Assembly (NCBI GenBank): GCA_013329295.1
Contig: DUKP01000140.1
Span: forward strand, 4,411 to 10,647
Length of the DNA: 6,237 nt
Direction of reading: 5' to 3'
Source: Candidatus Poseidoniaceae archaeon
Lineage (GTDB): Archaea; Thermoplasmatota; Poseidoniia; Poseidoniales; Poseidoniaceae
The notes under the pieces were generated by a model, which made no database searches, had not been told where the DNA came from, and saw only the letters and a program-made list of their open reading frames with translations. This document shows, one piece after another, positions 1 to 5,417 of the stretch. The stretch's first letter is position 1. Each line of letters begins with the position of its first letter. The position numbers and the translations under genes are program-made.

Positions 1-255
1 ACTAGAGTTTTGGCGGCCACTTTCATAGGTGGTGCAGCAGCGTCAATTACTTGGGCATATACGGCAGAAGGAATTGTCAAATTTATGCACCAATATAAGT
101 TAGAAGCAGTAATTCCTCTAATGATCATCGTATTTGTCGGTGCAGCCTTCCTCCATATTCGCTCAACTAAAGTTCGCAGACAAACCGAACTATTCGAAGA
201 TACCATGTTAGATAACTTCCATGCAGATGTAGTTGCAAAATATGGTGAGCACTGA
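1..255 (+). CDS. C-terminal part of an unrecognised membrane protein (5' end outside the window)
   Basis: The frame is open from the first base and gives 84 residues before TGA at 253-255, so this is most likely the 3' end of a longer gene. A TTG at position 10 could serve as a start, but nothing supports it. Two hydrophobic stretches are visible: a weaker one rich in Gly/Ala (bases about 16-90) and a strong one (about 109-165, reading VIPLMIIVFVGAAFLHI). After the second comes a basic turn (RSTKVRRQ) and an acidic, soluble tail of about 25 residues ending KYGEH. The Arg/Lys cluster just after the last helix suggests that the tail is cytoplasmic. I do not recognise the family and assign no function. 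It ends 4 bp before the next start, which suggests co-transcription with mogA. Confidence 0.65.
   Translation, partial: TRVLAATFIGGAAASITWAYTAEGIVKFMHQYKLEAVIPLMIIVFVGAAFLHIRSTKVRRQTELFEDTMLDNFHADVVAKYGEH
244..248 (+). promoter_or_regulatory. Possible Shine-Dalgarno site for mogA
   Basis: GGTGA matches part of the archaeal anti-SD complement (GGAGGTGAT). It lies 11 nt before the GTG at 260, inside the end of the upstream coding region. It modestly favours GTG 260 over the in-frame TTG codons at 269 and 317, and it fits translation coupled to the upstream gene. Confidence 0.35.
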
Positions 256-259
256 ATAG

Positions 260-856
260 GTGAGTTGCTTGAACACTCTAACCAGCCTTGATGGTAATGC
301 TGACAATTGTGGAGACTTGGTTCACATAGGGATTCTAACTGTTAGTGATAGGGCAAGTCGTGGAGAGTATGAAGACGAAGGAGGACCGGCAATTCTTGAA
401 TTCCTCAAAGAAGCAATTGCAAGCCCTGTAAATGTTCACTATTCCTGTACTGCAGATGACATAGTGCAAATCAAATCTGAATTAATACGATTATCTGATG
501 AAATTGGTTGTTCGGTTATCGTAACAACTGGAGGAACGGGGCCTGCTGCTCGTGATGTCACTCCAGAAGCAACTATCGCAGTTTGTGAAAGAATTCTAGA
601 TGGTTTTGGTGAACAAATGCGAGCTGTTTCACTACAATATGTGCCCACTGCTATACTCTCGAGGCAAGTTGGGGGAACTAGAGGTTCATGTTTAATCTTC
701 AACTTACCAGGACGTCCAAAAGCCATTCGTGAAACAATTGACGAAATATGGCAAGCAGTACCATATTGTGTAGATCTACTTGGTGGGCCATATATCGATA
801 TGAATGATTCAGTATGTAATGCGTTTAGACCCAAAAATGCAAGTCGTCGAAAATAA
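260..856 (+). CDS. mogA: Molybdopterin adenylyltransferase MogA
   Basis: MogA adenylylates molybdopterin with ATP, activating it for molybdate insertion in the last steps of molybdenum cofactor synthesis in the cytoplasm. The 198-residue product is full length for bacterial MogA. Family motifs run in order: TVSDRAS (27-33), TTGGTGP (89-95), RDVTPEAT (98-105), GFGEQMR (115-121), VPTAILSRQ (128-136), NLPGRPK (148-154), and a tail with AVPYC (166-170) and FRPK (189-192). From memory of E. coli MogA, Asp66 and Asp99 match its two functional aspartates. The motifs through the C-terminus are much closer to bacterial MogA than to the shorter archaeal MoaB form. The GTG start adds about 20 residues before the first beta strand (VHIGIL); TTG at 317 would give a more typical N-terminus, so the start is less certain than the function. 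No other cofactor gene is in view. Confidence 0.93.
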   Translation: MSCLNTLTSLDGNADNCGDLVHIGILTVSDRASRGEYEDEGGPAILEFLKEAIASPVNVHYSCTADDIVQIKSELIRLSDEIGCSVIVTTGGTGPAARDVTPEATIAVCERILDGFGEQMRAVSLQYVPTAILSRQVGGTRGSCLIFNLPGRPKAIRETIDEIWQAVPYCVDLLGGPYIDMNDSVCNAFRPKNASRRK

Positions 857-900
857 CCTCAAAGTTCATTCATTGAGTTGATTTAGAGTGGCTTGATAAG

Positions 901-2313
901 ATGGATAATAGTGGTAATTTACTAATCAGCGGAGCAACTATGGTCTTGCCTAATGCTACTAAAACTGGAGATTTGCGGATTACTGATGGAATCATTGCAG
1001 AAATTGGTGATTCCGGAACTTTAGAGAATTTAGAGAATGAATTGCTAGTCGATGGCACTGGATTGCATTTGCTACCTGGTTGTATCGACCCACAGGTTCA
1101 CTTTAGAGACCCTGGACAACCAGAAAAAGAAGACTTAGGCAGCGGTTCGGCTGCTGGAGTAAGTGGTGGAATTACTTCTTTCTTGGATATGCCAAACAAT
1201 GTTCCATCGATTACTACTCTTGAAGGAATGCAGGGGAAACTCGATACTGCAGCCGCAAAGTGTGTTAGTAATTACGGATTTTTTATTGGTGCTACTGAAG
1301 ATAATGTAGAAGATTTACAGGAGGCGGTAGGGACTAGGGAAAACCCTATTGCGATTCCAGGAATCTGTGGTATCAAAATTTTCATGGGTGTTTCTACTGG
1401 AACCTTGTTGGTTTCCGATAAATCTGCATTAGAAAGAATCTTCACTGAAACCGCCGGCTTAATTGCGGTCCATGCAGAAGATGAAGATAGAATGAATGAA
1501 CGAAGAAAATTGGTTGAAGGACGAACTGATGTAGCCGCACATGCTTATTATAGAGATGACATTACAGCATTGCTAGCAACTAAACTATCTGTTGAGTTGG
1601 CACATAAAACCGGCCATAGATTACACATCTTGCACCTTACTTCGGGAATCGAAGCCGATTACTTAGCAGACCATTGTACACTTCCTTCTCAAGCAGAAGG
1701 TCATCCAATAATTACCACAGAAGTTTTGCCACAACACTTGACTTTTGATGAAACTGATGTTGATGAACAAGGAGTAAGATTACAAATGAACCCTCCGATT
1801 AGGTATGCTGCTGATAGAGAGATACTTTGGTCAAGATTAGTTGATGGAACCATCCAATGTATCGCTACTGACCATGCTCCACATACACTGGAAGCCAAAG
1901 CCAAAGGCTTCCCCAATGCTCCAAGCGGAATGCCAGGTGTAGAAACATCTCTTGCTGTTATGCTAAATTATGTGAATCATGGCAAGTGTTCAATTGAAGA
2001 TGTTGTTCGATGGATGTCCACCAATGTTGCTGATTGCTACCGAATGGTCGGCAAAGGTAAACTAGAAACAGGTTATGATGGAGATGTTGTTCTAGTTGAT
2101 ATGAATCATAGCGCAGTTGTTGAAGATGAAAACTCTTGGGCAAGAGTGGGATGGAATCCATTTAGAGGTCGAGAATTAACTGGATGGCCTGTACTTACTG
2201 TTGTAGAAGGTGTTCCTGTGTTTGAAAGATCTCCTGGCACTGGTCAAAAAGGTCGGCTTCTGGTTGAACCCGGTTCGGTTGGAAAACCACTATTGATGGA
2301 ACCTTGGAAATAG
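901..2313 (+). CDS. pyrC: Dihydroorotase, amidohydrolase superfamily, QVH subtype
   Basis: Dihydroorotase interconverts N-carbamoyl-L-aspartate and L-dihydroorotate, the third step of de novo pyrimidine synthesis in the cytoplasm. The 470-residue length suits a monofunctional, long-type enzyme. Visible landmarks: a beta-rich N-terminal part, LPGCIDPQVHFRDPG (58-72) at the first metal motif, MPNN (97-100), the presumed carbamylated Lys159 in GIKIFMG, metal-type His191 (AVHAED) and His245 (LHILHLTS), MNPPIR (296-301), and Asp324 in ATDHAPH (322-328). Arg69 is in the position that usually binds the substrate carboxylate. The motif usually written HxH reads Q65-V-H67. The same Gln occurs in the Bacteroidetes-type enzyme as I remember it (Porphyromonas), which also shares GCIDxQVHFR, NYGFF and GWxPF. 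The ATG start is clear, with a weak GAGTGG 9 nt upstream. Allantoinase or dihydropyrimidinase is a less likely alternative. It lies 44 bp after mogA with no evident terminator between them. Confidence 0.9.
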   Translation: MDNSGNLLISGATMVLPNATKTGDLRITDGIIAEIGDSGTLENLENELLVDGTGLHLLPGCIDPQVHFRDPGQPEKEDLGSGSAAGVSGGITSFLDMPNNVPSITTLEGMQGKLDTAAAKCVSNYGFFIGATEDNVEDLQEAVGTRENPIAIPGICGIKIFMGVSTGTLLVSDKSALERIFTETAGLIAVHAEDEDRMNERRKLVEGRTDVAAHAYYRDDITALLATKLSVELAHKTGHRLHILHLTSGIEADYLADHCTLPSQAEGHPIITTEVLPQHLTFDETDVDEQGVRLQMNPPIRYAADREILWSRLVDGTIQCIATDHAPHTLEAKAKGFPNAPSGMPGVETSLAVMLNYVNHGKCSIEDVVRWMSTNVADCYRMVGKGKLETGYDGDVVLVDMNHSAVVEDENSWARVGWNPFRGRELTGWPVLTVVEGVPVFERSPGTGQKGRLLVEPGSVGKPLLMEPWK

Positions 2314-2341
2314 CCCAAATAGGCTAAAAAACCGTATTTTT
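2311..2341 (+). terminator. Possible transcription terminator after pyrC
   Basis: A short inverted repeat, TAGCC (2311-2315) and GGCTA (2322-2326) with a 6-nt loop, starts at the pyrC stop codon. It is followed by an A-run (2326-2331) and TTTTT at 2337-2341. Archaeal termination mainly needs a T-run in the non-template strand, which is present but short. The five-pair stem is modest, so this is tentative. Its position before a promoter-like sequence supports a transcript boundary here. Confidence 0.35.
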
Positions 2342-2346
2342 GAAAT

Positions 2347-2357
2347 AAAAATAAATA
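2347..2357 (+). promoter_or_regulatory. TATA-like box for the small membrane protein gene
   Basis: AAAAATAAATA resembles an archaeal TATA box with a preceding A-rich BRE-like stretch, in the 78-bp gap after pyrC. It is centred about 38-40 bp before the ATG at 2392. If transcription starts the usual 25 or so bases downstream, the 5' leader would be short but could still include the Shine-Dalgarno site. The region is AT-rich, so chance matches are likely. Confidence 0.35.
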
Positions 2358-2378
2358 CTATTCCACTGATTCATATTC

Positions 2379-2384
2379 GAGGAG
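2379..2384 (+). promoter_or_regulatory. Strong Shine-Dalgarno site for the 99-residue ORF
   Basis: GAGGAG lies 7 nt before the ATG at 2392, an ideal spacing. It is the clearest ribosome binding site in the window and the main reason to accept this short ORF and its start as real. Confidence 0.7.
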
Positions 2385-2391
2385 AAGTTTC

Positions 2392-2691
2392 ATGAGTAGT
2401 TTAGAAGAGACCTTTGGCAGTGGCTATCAGCAGATAATAATTGGATTTGTAGTATTTATTTTGGGTGCATTTTGGGGTGGAATTGAAGCAGATGGAAGTA
2501 TGACTGCATCTGACGTCTATTGGCCAGCTTTAACCATGTTAGCCGGTGGTATGATCACTTTGCTTGGTATTTCATTTGGTTCTGACCACGAAGATGATAG
2601 AACTAATGATTTGATGGATGCGATTAACGATTTGACCGCTAGACTTGACAGTTTGGTTGCAATGACAACTGGAAAAGATTCTGAAGAATAA
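2392..2691 (+). CDS. Small two-helix membrane protein of unknown function
   Basis: The 99-residue product has two predicted membrane helices, roughly residues 13-30 (IIIGFVVFILGAFWGG) and 43-62 (YWPALTMLAGGMITLLGI). A short acidic loop (IEADGSMTASD) joins them. A highly charged C-terminal tail begins SDHEDDR and contains a probable amphipathic or coiled-coil segment (72-90, heptad-like Leu/Met/Ile spacing), which suggests oligomerisation or a soluble partner. There is no signal peptidase site, cysteine motif or known domain. Support for it being a gene comes from the strong GAGGAG site, an upstream TATA-like box, coherent topology and a tight convergent end 2 bp from the next gene's stop. Both termini probably lie on the same side of the membrane; the acidic tail makes the orientation uncertain. 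I do not recognise the family. Confidence 0.8.
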   Translation: MSSLEETFGSGYQQIIIGFVVFILGAFWGGIEADGSMTASDVYWPALTMLAGGMITLLGISFGSDHEDDRTNDLMDAINDLTARLDSLVAMTTGKDSEE

Positions 2692-2693
2692 TT

Positions 2694-4190
2694 TTACAAG
2701 TTGTATAATTCTCCATATTTCCTTTCAACATAAGTGATGAAAGGTTGTGGAGTTGGTGGCGCACCTGTAGCATTTTCAATCAATTCACTAGGAGTCCATT
2801 TACTTCCTTGTAAGTGGATTTTTGACCTTAACCAATCCAACATAGGCTGCCATTCTCCACTTTCTATGATATTATCAATGTCGCCAAGTTCATCTTCCAT
2901 TGCCTCCAACAATTGTGCTGCATATAGATTGCCAAGAGTATAAGTTGGGAAATAACCGAAAGCTGCCATCGACCAATGTATATCTTGTAAACAACCAAGT
3001 CTATCCTCTGGAACTTCTATTCCAAACCAGTCTTCGAACATCTCATTCCAAGTATTTGGAAGATCGTCAACTGAAAGATTTTCATTGAAAATTTTCTTTT
3101 CTAATTCATACCTCAGCATGATGTGAAGATTGTAAGTCACCTCATCGGCTTCTACTCTGATAAAGCCTGGTTCCACACAATTAGCAATTCTATTCAATTC
3201 CTGCGGACTCCAATTTGGCGATTCAGGGAAGTGTTCTTTGAACCATGGGAGGACAACTTTCCAAAAAGCCGGAGTTCGACCGATTTGATTTTCCCAAAAT
3301 CTACTTTGAGATTCGTGAACTCCTAATGAAACTGCATCCCCTCTAGGAGTAAATGAATGATTGGAATCAAGTCCTTGCTCGTATAATGCATGACCCGTTT
3401 CATGCATTACTGCATAAAGACATGAAAACGGATCTTTCTCATCAAATCTTGTAGTGAATCTAGTATCTCCTGGCCATAATCCTGCCGAAAAGGGATGAGT
3501 GGATGCATCCATTCTCCCTGCTTCAAAATCAAAACCAGTTGCACTAGATACCAACTTGCAAAATTCTGTTTGGGCGTCTATTGGAAAAGTCATGTCTTCT
3601 GGAAGTTTAGGGTCTGGATTAGACTTTTTTGCTTCCATAATTTGCTGTAATAATGGCACTAATTTGCTCTTTAATCCATCGAATAATGGGTCATAATCGC
3701 TAACTTTCATTCCAAATTCGAATTCATCAAGCAAAACATCGTAACGAGTTGTTTCTACGCCATAGAAATCTATCTTTTGATTGGTCATGGAAATCAATTT
3801 GCCAAGATGAGGTTTGAACTTTGCAAAATCTGATTCTGCTCTTGCTTCTTGCCAAGCAACCAATGCTTGTGACCTTGCTAATGCGAATTCTGCGACAAAA
3901 TCCGATGGTAATTTTACTGCTTTATCGTAGCGCCTCCTTACTTCTCTAACATTGGCGCGTTGGTCATCTGTAAGCGTTGTATCTGCCTCTAATTCAATAA
4001 TCATCTCAGCAAATTTTTCATTGGTTACCCTTTCATGTTGCTCTTTAGCTAGCCAAGACATTATTTCTGATCTTGCTTTACTTCCTTTAGCAGGCATTAT
4101 GGTTTCTTGATCCCAACCTAAATGACCCTGTATTGCACCTATCTTATGAATATCTTTTACTCGCTCTATAAACAACTCATAACTCGCCAT
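2694..4190 (-). CDS. M32 family (Taq-type) metallocarboxypeptidase
   Basis: Zinc carboxypeptidases of family M32 release C-terminal amino acids with broad specificity, usually in the cytoplasm, and finish the breakdown of peptides. The product is 498 residues, the usual family length, with no signal peptide. All the family motifs are visible: HPF (232-234), DTRFTTR (242-248), HETGH (263-267, catalytic Glu264, ligands His263 and His267), HESQS (292-296, third ligand Glu293), IRVEADE (344-350), GCLQDIHW (399-406), plus an N-terminal HLGWDQETIMP (23-33). The start is ATG at 4190 (MASYELF), which matches family N-termini. The frame stays open to an ATG at 4256, but those 22 extra residues are not family-like. 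Ribosome-binding support is weak (AGGTA 3 nt upstream on this strand). It is divergent from the aminopeptidase-like gene, consistent with a shared role in peptide catabolism. Confidence 0.94.
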   Translation of the reverse strand: MASYELFIERVKDIHKIGAIQGHLGWDQETIMPAKGSKARSEIMSWLAKEQHERVTNEKFAEMIIELEADTTLTDDQRANVREVRRRYDKAVKLPSDFVAEFALARSQALVAWQEARAESDFAKFKPHLGKLISMTNQKIDFYGVETTRYDVLLDEFEFGMKVSDYDPLFDGLKSKLVPLLQQIMEAKKSNPDPKLPEDMTFPIDAQTEFCKLVSSATGFDFEAGRMDASTHPFSAGLWPGDTRFTTRFDEKDPFSCLYAVMHETGHALYEQGLDSNHSFTPRGDAVSLGVHESQSRFWENQIGRTPAFWKVVLPWFKEHFPESPNWSPQELNRIANCVEPGFIRVEADEVTYNLHIMLRYELEKKIFNENLSVDDLPNTWNEMFEDWFGIEVPEDRLGCLQDIHWSMAAFGYFPTYTLGNLYAAQLLEAMEDELGDIDNIIESGEWQPMLDWLRSKIHLQGSKWTPSELIENATGAPPTPQPFITYVERKYGELYNL

Positions 4191-4289
4191 GACTACCTGA
4201 TTTATCACACCCTCAATAAGGTAACCTATCACCTGAAATCTTGTAATGTAGCACACACATTCAAGACCTCAAGAGATATGCAGTTAATC
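4191..4289. promoter_or_regulatory. Divergent intergenic region between two peptidase-family genes
   Basis: These 99 bp must hold the promoters for both flanking genes. I see no convincing TATA box in either direction. Short repeats are present: ACCTGA at 4195-4200 and 4231-4236, TATCAC at 4203-4208 and 4227-4232, the palindrome GGTAACC at 4220-4226, and an AGGT/ACCT inverted pair (4219-4222, 4231-4234). These could be a regulator site or chance. On the minus strand 4228-4234 reads AGGTGAT, a good anti-SD match, but it is too far from the ATG at 4190 to serve it directly. Confidence 0.4.
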
Positions 4290-5417
4290 ATGGCGAGGAA
4301 AAAGCAGGATAATCCTGAGGAGACTCGCAAAGAACCTGATGAGGACCTAAATGAAATTGTTGATTCAGTCATCGGTTCTAATGACAAAGAAAAGACCGTT
4401 CAGGAACCGACTAATGATGAATCAATAGAGGAATTACTATCTGCATCAGCAAAAATGGTTGTCGAAACATGTATGGATATTAGACGTGGTGAAAATGTTC
4501 TAATTGTATGCGACCCAACTACTGGAGAAATTGGTAAAGTACTCCATGAAGCGACTATCAATAAATCAGAACGTGTTTTGTTGATTGTAATGCCCAAAGC
4601 AAAGCATCATGGAGAAGAACCACCGGCGCCCGTGGCAAATTTGATGCGTCAACAACAAGTTGTTTTGGCTCCAACCAAGTATTCTCTAACTCACACTAGA
4701 GCCATTAGGCAAGCGCTCAGAGATGGTGCTAGAGTTGCGACAATGCCAGGGATTACCAATGAGATGTTTACCCATGGTGGAATGGCTGCAGATTTTAATA
4801 AAATCAAAAAACGAATCAGTAATCTTGGCCCTCATTTCCGTCGAAGAAGAATTGTTAATGTAAAATCAAAGCAAGGCACTGATATTACCTTTGAGGTCAA
4901 TTGGCGAGAATGGAAATTAGATGATAACGGTATTTGTAATCGTCCTAGAATGCTGACTAATCTTCCGGCTGGCAAGGCATTTATCATGCCGCGTGAAGGC
5001 ACCATGAATGGAATTTTGATTATTGATGGTTCTTGGGACTCAACATTATTGGATGAAAAGATAGAATTGCAAATCGAAAATGGTATGGTTGTCGATGTTA
5101 AAGGTGGCCAAATAGCAGCAAATATTCGGCAAGAATTTGGAGAAGTTGCGAAAAAATTGCGCTCAAAAGATCGAGAAAGTGTTTGGACTATTGCTGAGTT
5201 CGGCTTTGGGATGAATGACCAAGCTAGAATGGGTGGTAATGTGCTTGAAGATGAAAAACGTCTAGGCACTTGTTATTTCTCAATCGGTGATAATACTGCT
5301 CTTGGCGGCTCATCAGCTGTTGGAATACATATTCCAGGAGTATTAACAAAACCTAGTGTTTGGTTAGATGATTCACAAATTCTACAAGACGGAGAATTCA
5401 TTTTAGAAATTGATTAG
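4290..5417 (+). CDS. M29-like aminopeptidase family protein (COG2309, AmpS/AmpT-related)
   Basis: The 375-residue product is usually annotated as leucyl aminopeptidase or aminopeptidase T: a metal-dependent, presumably cytoplasmic enzyme removing N-terminal residues from peptides. Family features: an N-terminal Rossmann-like part (about 48-165: LIVCDP, VLLIVMP, ATMPGIT), NLPAGKAFIMPREGTMNG (224-241, Glu236), AEFGFGMN (302-309, Glu303), GGNVLEDEKRLGT (315-327), GDNTALGG (333-340) and GIHIPGV (345-351, His347). The second metal-type His of classical M29 enzymes is not evident where SVWLDD (356-361) falls. The superfamily also includes the iron dioxygenase NicX, so the exact reaction is uncertain. 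Residues 1-45 are a charged, probably disordered extension (MARKKQDNPE onward) before the conserved domain. The start is ATG 4290, with ATG 4278 (MQLIMARKK) an alternative; neither has a strong ribosome site. Its stop overlaps the convergent gene's stop. Confidence 0.85.
   Translation: MARKKQDNPEETRKEPDEDLNEIVDSVIGSNDKEKTVQEPTNDESIEELLSASAKMVVETCMDIRRGENVLIVCDPTTGEIGKVLHEATINKSERVLLIVMPKAKHHGEEPPAPVANLMRQQQVVLAPTKYSLTHTRAIRQALRDGARVATMPGITNEMFTHGGMAADFNKIKKRISNLGPHFRRRRIVNVKSKQGTDITFEVNWREWKLDDNGICNRPRMLTNLPAGKAFIMPREGTMNGILIIDGSWDSTLLDEKIELQIENGMVVDVKGGQIAANIRQEFGEVAKKLRSKDRESVWTIAEFGFGMNDQARMGGNVLEDEKRLGTCYFSIGDNTALGGSSAVGIHIPGVLTKPSVWLDDSQILQDGEFILEID

Noticed and set aside
439..834. 131-codon open frame on the minus strand across mogA
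   Set aside because: It lies wholly antisense to a well-supported mogA, has no ribosome site or recognisable domain, and looks like a codon-bias shadow.
858..877. CTCAA...TTGAG inverted repeat between mogA and pyrC as a terminator
   Set aside because: The stem is only five pairs with a 10-nt loop and no T-run follows. It is too weak to call.
4191..4256. Upstream extension of the M32 peptidase to ATG 4256
   Set aside because: The 22 extra residues do not resemble M32 N-termini, whereas MASYELF at 4190 does. The extension would also use up most of the divergent promoter region.
4122..4277. Upstream extension of the M29-like protein to ATG 4122
   Set aside because: It would overlap the divergent peptidase gene by about 70 bp and adds a Tyr/His/Thr-rich segment with no family match. 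ATG 4278 or 4290 is much more plausible.
4832..5269. 145-codon open frame on the minus strand inside the M29-like gene
   Set aside because: It is antisense to strongly conserved family motifs, and its Ser/Pro/Ile-rich composition is typical of a shadow frame.
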